Origin: Archilochus colubris | Taxonomy: Eukaryota > Chordata > Aves > Apodiformes > Trochilidae | Length of the DNA: 64,000 nucleotides | Direction of reading: 5' to 3' | NCBI GenBank assembly: GCA_023079485.1 | Contig: CM041084.1 | Span: 104,352,467 to 104,416,466 of the forward strand | Shown: one piece after another, positions 12,101 to 23,400 of the stretch | Layout: each line of letters begins with the position of its first letter | Numbering within the stretch: the stretch's first letter is position 1 | Notes under the pieces: model-generated | Database searches by the model: none | What the model was told of the DNA's origin: nothing | Seen by the model: only the letters and a program-made list of their open reading frames with translations | Translations under genes and position numbers: made by a program

Positions 12101-13672
12101 CTTCTCGATGCTTTGCTTCTACAAGCATCTAACAGAGCATAGGCTCAGCCTAACTGCAGGACCAGCTTCCCTTTGAAAGATAGCAAGGTTCACTTTGCAG
12201 GAGATCAGGAGGTAAACAGGAGTTAATAGCAAGAAAAAAACCTCAGTTTTTGCCTTCTTGCATTACAAAGCCAAATCCTGCACGGTTAAAGCCATTTTGC
12301 ACTGTTTACTTTTTGTGGACCATAAAGCCACATCCTCCACAGAGATCCTTGAAATCTGAAGGGAAATTGTTCCAAGCTCCTCTAGCTCAGTATCCTTTTA
12401 TCACCTGAAGTAAGGAAATTACAAGATGCTTTACCAGCCTAGGACACAACTCATTGCTACAAAATCAAAAACATTACATGAAGGAGTGTCTGTAAGGTGT
12501 GAAGCCTATAACCAACCCACCGAGATCTTGAGTCATTACTAAACAACCAGCTTCTCCAGTGGTAATAGAAGAATTAATTCCTGGTGCTCTGGTTCAAGCT
12601 CTTTAAAGGTTATTTGAAGAGGGTACAAGAAATGGAGAACCCCTGCAGACACACCGGATGGCAAACTTGAGACTTCAAAAAGGGTTAGGCATAAAACTTG
12701 ACTTAGGAAAGTAAGTTTCCAAGTTGGTTTGAGAGGAAAAAAAACAAACCACTAAGGCTTGCTTACAAGACACTCGAGTTTCTCCAGAGGAATGTGGAGT
12801 ACGTCACTCCTACCTCAGACTAGAGTATAAATAAAATAGGACTAAGAGAGAAGCAAAATTTTTAGGGTATTTTTTTTCCTAAAGTAACAAGAAGTTCAAC
12901 TTACTCTACTCTTTAATTGCAAGGAACCACGTAGCCTTAGTACTGGCACATCAATAAACAGCAGACCTTACAACACACAGACTATTCCTCCCAGGCAGCT
13001 TGTTACCGAGCTTAAGGAAGGCTCGGAGCAAACCCAACCAGACACTGAGGACATCTGCAAGGCTCTGCACAGGCATGTGACCGCACGGCTACTCACATGC
13101 ACCGGGCATTGCATAACCGGGGCACACCACGGGGACACGGCATCCCGCCCAGCTGCTGCTGGGGGCAACCGCAGAGCACCAGGGATGACCAGGAGCCTAC
13201 GAAGTTTCCGAAGCCCGAGCACGCCTTGCTTTCCCGCCGCGGGTGTTGTGTCACCGGGCTGTCCCGCATTCCTCCGGACCTCACCTCCGGCCCGCCCGGC
13301 ACCGAGTCCGGGGTGGGGGAAGAAGGGGAGAACCCCATGGGGGAAAAAGGAGGGGAGAGTCCGGTACCACGATTCACCTTCGCACAGCCCCGAGCCCAGC
13401 GGCCTAATCCACACCCCCGCCAGATTCCCCGCCCGGGAGACACCCGCACCCCCTCCCCTCCTCCAGGCAGCGGGGGGAGAGCCCGCAGCTCCTGAAGCAG
13501 CACCCAGGGGACCCCCCTTACCCAGGATGGGCACCCCAGACCCAGCCTCCCTCACCACAGGCACCAACCCCCCCGGGGAGGGACTCACCTGCAAAGGCGA
13601 AAGAAGCAGAAGGAAGAGGAGGACGAGCAGACCGAGGCCGCCCCGCACCGAGCTGCTTTGTGGGCTCCCCAT
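56..13672 (-). CDS. NPC1: NPC1, 5' part (coding exons 1-7): NPC intracellular cholesterol transporter 1
   Basis: NPC1 is a multi-pass late endosome/lysosome membrane protein. Its N-terminal domain accepts cholesterol from NPC2 in the lumen and passes it on for export. Seven exons join as 13672-13589, 6565-6443, 5200-5094, 4528-4353, 3460-3293, 2229-1980 and 132-56, giving 985 nt (328 codons plus one base) with consistent phases and GT/AG borders. Exons 2-6 have the same lengths as the human exons I recall (123, 107, 176, 168, 250). Visible parts are a signal peptide, the cysteine-rich sterol-binding N-terminal domain with Asn50 and Gln88 (equivalent to human Asn41 and Gln79, which contact the sterol hydroxyl), a proline-rich linker, and the first transmembrane helix. 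The sterol-sensing domain and remaining helices lie off the left edge. No frameshift or internal stop was seen, so this looks like a working gene. Confidence 0.97.
133..1979 (-). other. NPC1: NPC1 intron 6
   Basis: This 1.85-kb intron has GT/AG ends. It holds a perfect short inverted repeat (1659-1688) and otherwise unremarkable AT-rich DNA. Small open frames at 811-1104 and 1097-1294 look like chance. Confidence 0.85.
1659..1688. repeat. Perfect inverted repeat, 13-bp arms and 4-base loop
   Basis: The left arm GCAGATATATGCA (1659-1671) is the exact reverse complement of the right arm (1676-1688), with TTTC between. It lies in NPC1 intron 6 and could fold as a hairpin in RNA. It is too short and AT-rich to call a microRNA precursor. 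Confidence 0.8.
1980..2229 (-). CDS. NPC1: NPC1 coding exon 6: end of N-terminal domain, Pro linker, TM1
   Basis: The 250-nt exon runs from TGTAG|ATGTTC to TTACAG|GTAAAA. It encodes [16 protein letters not shown] (with the NNAT sequon), the cysteine cluster [18 protein letters not shown], and the first membrane helix from [10 protein letters not shown] to FGVWCYR. The proline-rich stretch links the sterol-binding domain to the membrane, as in the solved NPC1 structures. The last Arg codon is split with exon 7. Confidence 0.97.
2230..3292 (-). other. NPC1: NPC1 intron 5
   Basis: The 1.06-kb intron has about 310 bp of CR1 at its 5' half in gene orientation (see 2392-2700) and no other recognisable element. 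Confidence 0.85.
2392..2700 (-). mobile_element. CR1 LINE 3' fragment
   Basis: Reading plus, the block starts AGAATGGTTTGGGTTGGAAG, continues through the CR1 3' region (CACTAGACCAGGTTGGTCAA, then CTTGAACACTTCCAGGGAGG) and fades near 2700. The element's sense strand is minus. It is a 5'-truncated dead copy inside NPC1 intron 5. Confidence 0.9.
3293..3460 (-). CDS. NPC1: NPC1 coding exon 5
   Basis: The 168-nt exon runs from CCTAG|CAATG to TTCAG|GTAAGA. It encodes [20 protein letters not shown], then [19 protein letters not shown] and [16 protein letters not shown]. It is near-identical to mammalian NPC1 across the N-terminal domain core and carries the conserved NAT sequon (human Asn185). Phase is one base in, one base out, so the last codon completes as Asp from exon 6. 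Confidence 0.97.
3461..4352 (-). other. NPC1: NPC1 intron 4
   Basis: This is an 892-bp AT-rich intron with proper GT/AG ends. I see no repeat or other element in it. Confidence 0.85.
4353..4528 (-). CDS. NPC1: NPC1 coding exon 4
   Basis: The 176-nt exon runs from CCAG|ATGTCC to AAATG|GTGAGT. It encodes [20 protein letters not shown], then [16 protein letters not shown] and a variable segment ending [12 protein letters not shown]. The NVT sequon is conserved. The next sequon is NKS, shifted about two residues from the NQT I recall in human. The invariant cysteines of the N-terminal domain are present. Confidence 0.96.
4529..5093 (-). other. NPC1: NPC1 intron 3
   Basis: This is a 565-bp AT-rich intron with proper GT/AG ends. 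I see no recognisable element. Confidence 0.85.
5094..5200 (-). CDS. NPC1: NPC1 coding exon 3
   Basis: The 107-nt exon lies between TTTAAG| and TTCCAG|GTATGC. It encodes [20 protein letters not shown] and then a leucine-rich stretch ending LPLQFLS. It contains an N-glycosylation sequon (NVS, human Asn70), paired cysteines, and Gln88, equivalent to human Gln79 in the sterol pocket. The leucine-rich part matches the segment described as leucine-zipper-like in NPC1. It ends after two bases of an Arg codon, which fits the phase of exon 4. Confidence 0.95.
5201..6442 (-). other. NPC1: NPC1 intron 2
   Basis: This 1.24-kb intron has A-runs near 5334-5345 and 6134-6147 and nothing else recognisable. 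Confidence 0.85.
6443..6565 (-). CDS. NPC1: NPC1 coding exon 2
   Basis: The 123-nt exon starts in phase 0 after ATTAG and ends CTG|GTGAGC. It encodes residues 29-69, including SCVWYGECG and [13 protein letters not shown], the start of the luminal sterol-binding domain. Asn50 in RYNC corresponds to human Asn41, which contacts the 3-hydroxyl of cholesterol. No open frame over about 60 codons covers this exon; I found it by translating the minus strand. Confidence 0.95.
10009..10047. repeat. 22-bp direct tandem repeat, about 1.8 copies
   Basis: The unit TTCCAAGTTCAGAAAAGTTC plus AG occurs at 10009-10030 and restarts at 10031, matching for 17 bases. It is a small local duplication in NPC1 intron 1. 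Confidence 0.85.
11165..11325 (+). mobile_element. CR1 LINE 3' fragment
   Basis: The block resembles the CR1 3' end in sense orientation: TGGACTGCCCAGGGGAGTGG, GGAGTCACCATCCCTGAAGG, then TTCCAGCCTCAATAACTCTG. It is antisense to NPC1 and clearly diverged from young CR1. Confidence 0.85.
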
Positions 13673-14170
13673 GGCTGCGGGAGCAGGGGCGCGGGGAGCC
13701 GGCGGGGCTCTCGGCTGCAGCACCGAGAGGCGGTGAAAGAGAGGCGGGAGCGAGAGGAGGAGGCGGCGAAAGGGGAGGAAAACAGCTGCGGCCGCGCAAG
13801 TCCGGAAGAACCGCTCTCGCCACGCCGGGCGGTGCTGCCCGCCCCGCCGCCTGCCCCTTCGAGGAGCGGCGGGGGGGCCTCGCCCACGGATCGCCGCCAA
13901 CAGCCGCCGCCCCGGCCCCGAGCACCGCCTCCTCCCGCGGCAGGGCGGGGCCGCGCCGCGCCTCACGCCACGGGCTTTGGGGGGCCGCTTGCTTCAGGGG
14001 GTTATGGCGGTCTTGGTTGTGTCCGTGGCGGAGGTGGCGGTGTAGGGGCTGTTCTGCCCCGGGGAGCTCGGCCCGGTGTCAGGGCCAATCTGTGCCTCTC
14101 CGCGCCGGAGCGGAAAGTCCCTGCGAGGCTGCGCCGGGAACCGTTCAGCGTCTTTAGAGGGGCGTGGAGG
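13080..14170. promoter_or_regulatory. NPC1: CpG island over NPC1 exon 1: presumed NPC1 promoter
   Basis: GC content and CpG density rise sharply from about 13,080, peak around 13,600-13,980 and fall off near 14,170. The island covers exon 1 and its upstream flank, and includes a GC box (GGGCGGGG at 13943-13950). I see no TATA box at a fitting distance, which agrees with a housekeeping promoter. The transcription start should lie upstream of the ATG, at coordinates above 13,672, but cannot be fixed by eye. Long open frames on both strands here reflect low stop-codon density in GC-rich DNA. Confidence 0.85.
13589..13672 (-). CDS. NPC1: NPC1 coding exon 1: start codon and signal peptide
   Basis: This exon encodes 28 residues: a polar start ([12 protein letters not shown]), a leucine-rich hydrophobic core and SPLQ, ending at CAG|GTGAGT. 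It is a classic ER signal peptide; cleavage probably falls just inside exon 2 around the LSQS segment. The ATG is in good context (GCAGCCATGG, with G at -3 and +4), and no better in-frame ATG lies between it and the splice site. Human NPC1 has 19 residues before the exon 2 junction, so this leader is about nine residues longer. A 332-codon open frame runs through this exon in the same direction, but it reads into intron 1 and is not the protein. Confidence 0.92.
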
Positions 14171-14754
14171 AGTTAATCGCCTAGTATATTAATATCAAAG
14201 TAGTTTTTAAAGTCCCGGCTTTGATGCAAGCACCTGGATTTTGCTTCGAAGTGGCTCACAGTCCCGTCTGCTGTTACTGCCGTGCAGTTGCAATAAGTAG
14301 GATTCCCGAGCAAGGCAGATCGGGCCACCTGATGGAAAAACACTTTCCCGGGGTTGGTGGTGCTGCTGGGTTCGGCCACAGAGCTGATCCCGATGGGCTG
14401 ACATCAGGTGGCCTGACCGGTGTTGCAATCAGGAATTTTGGGAGTGATTTGTTTGTTCGGATCGGTTTGTTTGCTTGGGATCGGGATGGGAGGAGGCACC
14501 CGGCAAGCGGGGTGCGATGCATTCAGACCTCTGGGTGGTTTCCCCACCACTTTGTTGCCTTTCTGTCCGGGTAGCACCCATTGCGCTGCTGGAATAAAAG
14601 ACGTAATTTAGCTGATATTGGCATCCGCTGACAAAAATACAGCCTACTCTTGGTATCATGACTTCACGGGGATAACTTGTGTCGAGTGGGGATCTCTGGA
14701 AGGTCACGTAGCCTGACTTTCTGCTGAAAGCAGTATCCAGTTAGACCGGGTGGT

Positions 14755-15190
14755 TCAGGGAACTGTCGGGCTGGGTTTTGAATAGCTTCAGAGCATGAAG
14801 GTTTCACAGCCTCTTTGGACTAATTATTCCACTCTTTGACCACACTTAGAGTAAAATGTTTTTTTTCTTACAGGTTCCTAAAGATATTTTTCCGTGTTCC
14901 AGCTTAAGCCTGTTGGCTCTTGTGCTGTCACAGTCCCTGCTTGAGCAGCGTGTGGCTTCCCCCTCTCCCCATCCTCCTGTTTGGTAGCTGCAGTGAGCAG
15001 TAAGCTGTCCCCAGAACCATCTTTCTACTCAGGACTGAGCAAACTGAGCTCATGTGCTCCAGCAGCCCCAGCCACCATGCTGGCAGTAAACTGGACTTGC
15101 TACAGTCTGTCAGTGTCTTTTTGTTTAATTTCATTCTGGGGAGCCCAAACTTAGACACAGTTCTACAGACGTGGGCTTAAAAGTCTCATG
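14755..15190 (-). mobile_element. Old, diverged CR1 LINE fragment
   Basis: Read along plus, the sequence tracks the reverse complement of the CR1 3' region at low identity: GGGTTTTGAATAGCTTCAGA, then a TTCCACTCTTTGACCACACT block, CTCCTGTTTGGTAGCTGC, and GGGGAGCCCAAACTTAGACA. The order of blocks matches younger copies in this window such as 52332-53330. Boundaries are approximate. Confidence 0.65.
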
Positions 15191-18100
15191 AGAGAGAAAT
15201 AACCCTAACCCTTGACCTACTGGCTACTCACTTGCTGATACAGCTCGTTGACTCATATGCAGCATCTTGCCCAGCCCAGCCACCCCATTCTTTCCTGCCA
15301 AACTAGCAGCTAGTCACTGCCCAGCTTGTACTTTTCCATGAGATTATTCCATGCCAGATGCAGGACTTGGCAATTGGCAAGTGCTGAACAAAGCTAGAGT
15401 AGCAAAAGTTATATTGTGTTTTTATTTTTGATGTGATAAATCAAAATTTTTTCATTACTATGCAGTGTAATCCTAAAAGCAGGGTACCAAGTTGCCACAG
15501 TTTCTAGGCACTCCACATAAGCAGAAGATGTAGTGGGTATAACTTGAATAGCTACAAGTTTAAGAATGGAAGAACCTTGTTTCAGTGCTTGAGAAAAAAG
15601 TGAAGGATAAGCAAAACAGACTAAACAGCAATGGCATTTCCTTCCTGAATGAATTACATGGAGAAGTGATTTAAAAATCATGGGCCAGATAATTGATTTA
15701 TAATACTGCAAAACAAACAAAAGGGAATCTGTTACAGTAACAGCTTTCGCCATAAAGTAATTAAGTTCATAAAATCACACCTGTCTATCACCTCCTGTGT
15801 AAATGGAGGGAAGAGGTAGTATTCGGATGTTTGTTTTAGGTGGCGATATAAATTCACACTGTTACTCCTTCAGAGAGTGCTGCCTTCTTGCACTCACAAG
15901 ATGTGAAGACTGATTGGCAAGCACTAATAAGACTAAGCTCATCTTTGGTCATGGGGACTTCTGAAATCTTGCACAGGGGCAGCCGATGCAGAAATGCAAA
16001 CCCCTACCTGTTCCACATCACCCCTGTACACTGGCAGCTGCAGGGTACAGTCTTGCTGCAGCCTTCAGTCTTTGCAGCTGTGTGCCATGCCTGGGGGGTG
16101 AAGATGCAGAGCTATCTCTAAGAGCTCCCAGGCATTTCAGTGTAGTTGCATGAGTGTTATCAATGATAAAGCTGGTAGCCCTGATTGTGTCACCTTAAAG
16201 TTATCTCTTTCCTTCCGGGCAGGGAAAAAGCAGCCCTGAATAAACCCAGATCAATGTTACCAACAGCTCATTGCCTTGTTTATGGTACACATGGCACTAA
16301 AGAGATCATCCCCACTCCCAGCTGCTCTTGTTTGAGGGACATTTATCAAGTTATGTCTTATAAGATTCCTTTTAAAGCACAGAGTTATCCATAGCTGATA
16401 GGGACTGCCCACTTGGAAGGCTAACAGGGAATACTTATTCTGGTTCTCAGCAGCATACACAAAACTAAATTTTGCTGCCTGGAAGAAGAGGCCAATATAA
16501 ATTCACAGTATAAAGTGTCACTGGGTGCCTCCATCACACCAAACAAGTCCTTTATCTGTCCATTAGGATCAAGTAAGCTCTTTCCCCCCTGGAATACTCT
16601 GAATGGTGTAAAAGGTGCCTGAGGGGAAACTTGTATAAAACATGTGTTCAAATAAAAATATGTATAAAATAGGTACCTGCTTTGTTCTGCTCTTCCTCTC
16701 TGATGGAAAGCCCTGGGAATTGCTTACAGAAACATAGGCGTCACTCTGTTTCTGTCACTTTTCTCAACATAAAACATGTGTTGCTGCTTCCACTAGAAAC
16801 CCAAGTGCATAGTGGTAATGACTCTGCAATTTCTAGATGGCAATCCGACTGAAGAATTATTTGCACATACAAATGGAAAACCAGTACGTGATTGCTTTGC
16901 AGCAAAATGCCATCATGATTTACTCTCCCCAATTTATTATGGGCTTTTATTATTTCTATTGCATTAGAACCCAGAGGCACTTGCAAAAGGAGGAGCTACA
17001 TTAAGCAACACCCTGCACAAGCACATGGGAAAATGAGATGTTCTCCTTGGTCATCTCGCAATCCATGTGAAGATGAGTTGCAACAGGTGTGGGAGAAGTT
17101 TTCCCCAGTTTCTCACAGCTCCATGTTTTTCACAGAGCCTGTCCAAACCAGTATAACTTGTTCAAAGAGTGTTTTTCCAGCTAAACCAGAATAATACTTG
17201 CACTACAGAAAGCTGGTGTTTCCTATTTGGTGTTGCAAGGAAATCATATTATTTTAATCAACTCTCATGTGTCAGCCTTCCTTACCAGTGGAGACCTGCT
17301 CACCTTTTAATTATACCTGCCTCAATGTACCCATGACTCTGGTCAGATGCTCTTGGCTTCAGACTTCCCATGTGGGATCAAATTAGGCTGGGGGGACTGA
17401 CAGCAATTTGCCTTATGTTGCCAGTAAAATATATATGTAGTATATAGTCAGGTGGTGCAAGTCTTTTAACCTTTTCATCTTTGTATCCACTCAAGGGTAT
17501 TTTGATGGCTGCTCTACTAACCTGTGCTAGCTAACATTAGAATGTCCTATAGTCACTCCTTAAGATCACACCCTTCCTGCATTTATAATTGAAGTAATTG
17601 AAACTTGCTCATTTTTGTTACAATTAGGGTAAATTATTTATTACCTGGGATAAAGGAAAAAAAACAAAGGAAAAAAAAAAACCCCAAAAGACAGAAAAGC
17701 AAAAGCCTGGGACTTGAATTAAGATGTTCCATTTCTGCTACAAACCTGCTGGATGATCTGGGCAGGTCCCAGCCTCTCCTCCTGCAATTTCCTCTTCTGT
17801 AAAGTGGTGCCAATTGCATGGCAAAATGTGGCCCAAGATCTCCAAAACCAGGTGTTAACTAGAGAGTTGTCGAGGGAAAACACTGTAGAAATCCAGCTTG
17901 TTATTGCAGCAGTCTGAGAACACGCTGCACTTGTTGCTGTGAGCAAATAGTGCAGTGTGTACTCATGCCAGATATGGTGCATAAACACTGATATGCTAAC
18001 AAATTCAAGGTTTGACCTGCTAATGGCTGTGCATGGCTCCTGGTTTGGATTAACATTGATTTACTGGGTGAATAGCTCAGGATTTGCTGTCAAAACGTAG

Positions 18101-20397
18101 ACTATGGGCAGAACAGTCCTTGAAGGCACTATGAGAATCTGACTTGGCATGAGGAAGGATATACACTTTAGGAGCCACAATTACCATGAGGAATAAGCTG
18201 TTTGTTGCTGGAATTGAAGACATTTTGTCAAACTTGTAACAGTTTCTGTCAGGGAGTAGGGTCTGATGCAGTAGAATGGGCAAGGGAGCACCTGCAGAGG
18301 TTGGAGCCTTCAGAAAGTGGAATAATTCTTCTGCCTTCTCATGTGATGTAGCCTAAACAAAGAGAACATGAGGTTCTGGTATCACTTTCCCAAGGGAATT
18401 CTAGGAGCCTATACCCATTTGCTGGGTACAGAGTATGTATGCATACACATATACCACTCAAGAACACGTGTGCAGTACATGTAAAACTGCAGCCTGTTTC
18501 AGGTCTCTGTTGTAGGCTAGTGTCACGCACCATCTTGTCTAACCAAGCCAGTGAAAGACTTGGCCACAGCAAAAAGTTGCATCACTTGTTCTGCCCTGAT
18601 TGTGTTCCCCACTGGCACGTTCCAGGTGGCTCTGCTGATCCCTACTCCCCAGCAAGGTGCATCACTACACAGCCCTGTGCCAGCTCTCAACAAAATGACT
18701 TGCTCTGAAACAACTGATTTGACATTAAAAGCAGGACACTGAAGCATTAGTCCTGTTAAAAAGATCTGTCAACATTGTGAGAGCAAAATGGACAATTTAT
18801 GTGTCTCAGATTTCATTTTGCTGTGCATCCACAGCCACAGTTGCTAGGCATATGTTCTTGTTATTGATCTCATGAGAGACAGCATGTCTTTAAAACCCTG
18901 AGGAGATAAAGCTAAAAAGGTATTGATTCATATATTTTAAGATCAAGGAGCCTATTATGATCACATAATGTTAGTTCCTGCCTATCACACAAATTCATAC
19001 AGTAATGCCTATACACAACACAAAAATGTTTCAGGTGAAATGCATTTTTCAGAATGAAATGTGAGTTTTTTAGAAAAACCTCCAAATCTTCTCAGCAATT
19101 AGTTTCAATAATTATCCTCACTCTTCAAAAGCCACCGCTTGAAGTTTGAATTTTACTACTTTCAGCCTCTTTACACTCTTTTGTTATGCTTTCATGTACA
19201 GAACTGAGGAGCTTTCCACTGCCAGAAATCATCCTTTGTAGTGATTTAGGCCATCAACAAGTCACAGGACTTCCTATTGATATTCTCTGAGAAGGCAGAG
19301 ATGCTGTAGGAATATTTGATGATTATTCAAAGTTTAGCTCATTACAACAGAAAATTGTAGAAATAAGGAAAAAGCCTGGGATGTCAAACACCAAGTCAGA
19401 AATAATTTTTGGTGTAGACTCTTTTCTCTTTTTATAATGTGCAAAATGCATTGCATACCATAGTAAGCTCATCAGCAGGGTGTTGACTTCCTTAATTGAA
19501 GTAGGTCACAGCAGTGTAAGGGCCAGTTTTACATTTCAGAATAATGACAGAACCACCAAGAGATGTTTGACATCCTGAATAAAAAGCATAGCCTTACTCC
19601 TTTGGTTCCTAAATTGCTTTTTAAAGTCTTCCCTTCAGATCTGACCTAATGGATGATAATGCTAAAGGGAGACTGTCAGTGATGTCTGGGTCTTTGAAAT
19701 AAACCTTGTTATGTCATGCTAAATTAAGTTTTCCACTTTCTCAAGCCAGGGCACTGGCTTTATTTGTGAATGGAATCTCATCTGTAAAGAGCTGGAAAAG
19801 AATAAAAGTCAAATCACTCAAGTAGAATAGAACAAAGTGGTCTTTATGAAAATAATAAATGAATTCTGGTATTCTAGAAAGAGTAAGTATGTAGGCAAGA
19901 TAATCCAAGTACTGTATTAACTTTTATTTAAATGATGGTATGGAAAAATGTGTTTCAGCAAAGCAACATTCCTGTTGTAGAACATTAGTCTTGCATGGAG
20001 GTATGTAAGTCTATATAGGTTTTATCAAATGCATAAAAGGGCAGGTCAAAATTATGGAATTCAGGGAACTATGAGACAATCGTGAAATTCCCAAGGACCA
20101 AATGCAGACTGCTGTGAGAAGGCACAACCCCATTTAGTCCCATTGCTGGAAAAAAGAGCCTTGTGTATACTCTTTGGTTGAACTCACAGAAAGTGTTAAT
20201 ACTTAACACTGCTGACTCCAGGGTTCCAAACAACAGCAGTATTTTATGTCTGTTCAGTGTTCATATAAAATGAAGTAAAAATGGGCCAGGCCTTGTGCTA
20301 GCTCATTTTCTGTACAGTATTTCTGAAAATTCTGAGACAACATGAGATTTGGTTTACATATGGATTTTCCAATAATCACCACGACTGGATGAATAAA

Positions 20398-20462
20398 GAA
20401 TCATAGAATCATAGAATTGGCTGGGTTGGAAGGGACCTCAGAGATCATTGAGTCCAACCCTT
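20398..20462 (-). mobile_element. Short CR1 LINE 3' end
   Basis: Only the last 65 bp or so of a CR1 is present: GAATCATAGAATCATAGAAT followed by TGGCTGGGTTGGAAGGGACC. It is nearly identical to the start of the copy at 59833, so both probably come from the same subfamily. It is severely 5'-truncated. Confidence 0.92.
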
Positions 20463-23400
20463 AAGTGTGAATTATTTTTGCAATTAAGCTCTGACTCTGA
20501 GCAAATAATCATTGTTTTTAAAGTGCATTAAATATGACCTGCAGCTGTTTGATCTGGTGCACTAACTCTCAGCTCTTCTAAACTACACAAAGGTGGGTGG
20601 ATCAGGTGGATCAGGTGACATGGTTTTGCTCCAAGGGAAGAAGAGCATGGCCAAGTCAGGAGGTACAACAGTGGCCTTTGTGTCATTACTAAATAGTTGT
20701 CCTCTGTGTACTGCAGTGATCATCTTAAATGAAGAACTCTTCATATTTGGGACCTCTGAGGCTACACCACTACCATGTCACTGATGGGATGGTACTTCTC
20801 ACCATACCCCATGGGCTTTTCCTTGTGTTCATCCCCCTCCTACAATAGCTTGATACCAGCCCTATACTTTTCCTTGACTCATTTGTGTAGCCTGTTCTTG
20901 GTTGCACATGCTTTGTGCTCACTTGCAGCTGATGCTAAGTCACCAGCTTACAGCACTGGCATAAATCCCACATGGTAAGGACAGTAGGCTGGGCCCCAAG
21001 ATTTGAATCTGCAGAGAGGTGAGCCTAAAAGCAGTACATTGGTGGAGCTCATTTTGTGGGATGTAAGATATATGTGTATATATGTATGGGGGAAAAGAAA
21101 CCCCAAACCCCAGCCCAAAACAGAATGCCCTGTTACTCTGTGCCAGTTCTATTTCACATCATTATATGGTCCCTACCTTCATCCTACCAGCTATGAAATG
21201 GATTTGCTGCCCCTTGTTTTCTAGTCTAAATTTACTCTTGTCTATTGACATGAACTGATGAACACCTGCTGCATTTCACTGGTGTGTAAATGAACATTTA
21301 TTTCCCTGCCTTCCCCATCGACGCACTTTGGGGCTTACAAAGGTAAAAGTGTCCGCAGAGCACTCTGAAAGCCTTAAACAAAAGGCACCACAACTATGCA
21401 AAGAACTACTGTCAATATTAGTGAATCATTTCAGCCACAGAGGGAAAAGAGGTTTCCGTTTTAGAACAACAAACAAACCACACAAGTATTTACTGAGCTC
21501 TTTAAAGATAACAGCAGGTATATAAATACTAAGAATTATTAAGGTTTCTTTGTGAAAAGGTTAATTGCATGGTGAGAAACGGTATTGCAACTTTTGAGCC
21601 CATCTACAGGCAGAATAAGCACCTTTTGGTTAGAGGGAACACAAAACTAAACCCAGCCCATTCTTCAGAAGCTCCACAGTGAAACAGAGGTTTGCAACAG
21701 GAAGGTTTCCATGCCTAAAAATCCTTTGTTGGCCGAAGAGTGTCTTTGCTGAAGCTAGATTCAACTTCAGCCTGAGCAGGGCAGAGAAAGACTTCGCTGC
21801 CAGTTCTCCACCATGGAGCCCCCTGCCAGTCTGTGCCCTATCAGTCAGTGCTGATGAGAGGAAGGAGCTACAAGCTTTTCCCTTCAAGCTGTGCTGGCCT
21901 CACATTTCAAATTTTTTTAGAATTAGGTAAAGCCTCTTATATCCCAATAACACTCGGGGAAAAAAAAAAAAAAAAAAAGGGACCTGGCAATTGCATCCTC
22001 TCAGAAGAAGGTCAGTAGGTTCTCTGTATGGGATATAGCATCCCAAGTGTTCTTCAGTCATTGCAGGAGTGGCCAGACACAGAGAGTATTGGACACACAA
22101 CTTGAAAAGCCCTACTCTGAATGGTAAACAGCAGACATGCATCTTCCTGTGAACAGGGATAGTTCAAGAAACAGCTGAGTAGCTGCCTCCTTTGGGGTGA
22201 GCCCACGCTCACAAGAAAGCATGACTGGCAGAAAGGAGACACCACCTGCAGATACTGGACACATGCATGTTGTTGTCTCAGCCTGTCTGATATTTTCTGC
22301 TCACCCAGCATGACTACTGAGGGCCTTCTAATGATTATCTGCTTTCTTTACAACTGTGAAACAGTTTTTCATCTTAAGAATGTTGTTTTTCCCAGCTGTT
22401 GATCTTAAGAAACTTTAGGGAGAAAGATCAAAATTGAGGCCAGGCTGCCTGGAGTCCCTCTAGCATCCTCCTCAAAACCAGTATGTTCATCTTCAATTCA
22501 ATAGGGGCTCCAAATAAAACTAACCTCCAGTGTTCCTTGTGAAAGAAGTTATAGTCCCATGTAATGCTGTGCAAGTTAAGTTCCCAGTAAGGCTCTTGAG
22601 ATTTCTGCATGCTCAGTATTTTTTAGTCTTCTGTAGAACTTAACCCTGGATATAATCATCCTCTAAACATCTTGCATAATTCTTTGGTTCTGTACCAGTT
22701 CATCTGCAAGTTTCTGTTAGGCACATCATTTTAATTTAAAAATACAGCAGCATTAATTACCTAAACAAATGAATATTTTCTGGCGTCTTCTTATATTGTT
22801 GGAAAACTTCCTTTCTAATGCTGAACAGAAATTGAATAGCAATTCCAGCTTGCAAGCAAGGTACTCTCACTTCTATTTTCTTCACCAGAATCCTGACTTC
22901 TTATCTAATGTACTCACAAAAAAACTAACTTTATGATTTGGTAATACATATGGCTATTTGCACTAAGTAAACTATATTTGTTTGTGCTAGCTCACTGAAA
23001 GTCTTTTTTTTTTTTTAACTCACTGAAGCAAAAGTGGAAATAGTTCAGCTTAATCCTAGGCAGATGTTTTTTAAAGAAGGGAATATTTTGTTTCCTTACA
23101 GTCTTCTCTGCCTTCAAATCTAAAGCAATTTTTCAGTAGGCTGCCATGGTTTGCAGGCAGGTGAAGTGCCTGGATTTATGTATTGAACTAACTTCATACC
23201 CCAACTCATAGTAATATAATCTCTAGTAGTTTGGGGACTAACAGGACATCGTAAATACAGTTAATACTGCCAAAATGACTTGGTTTTAATGGGTGTCTGA
23301 TAGCAACACGGTTAAAACACAGCTCTTTGCAACTTTGCAATTTGCACTGCCTTCCCCACACAGGCACTAGTAGCGTGGTTAGGCATCTAAACCACAACAA

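Larger units (their letters stand above)
6566..13588 (-). other. NPC1: NPC1 intron 1
   Basis: The first intron is 7.0 kb. It contains one CR1 tail (11165-11325), a C-run near 9948-9959, T-rich runs near 8571-8581 and 8638-8662, and a 22-bp partial tandem repeat at 10009-10047. The end nearest exon 1 is GC-rich and belongs to the promoter CpG island. I found no exon of another gene on either strand. Confidence 0.8.

Noticed and set aside
12968..13966. 332-codon minus-strand open frame over the NPC1 promoter
   Set aside because: It includes true exon 1 but reads through its splice site into intron 1 and through the upstream CpG island. Low stop density in GC-rich DNA explains its length.
13077..14176. 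Long plus-strand open frames (219, 172 and 165 codons)
   Set aside because: They overlap each other and NPC1 exon 1 antisense in CpG-island DNA, are low-complexity Pro/Arg/Gly-rich, and match no known protein I recognise.
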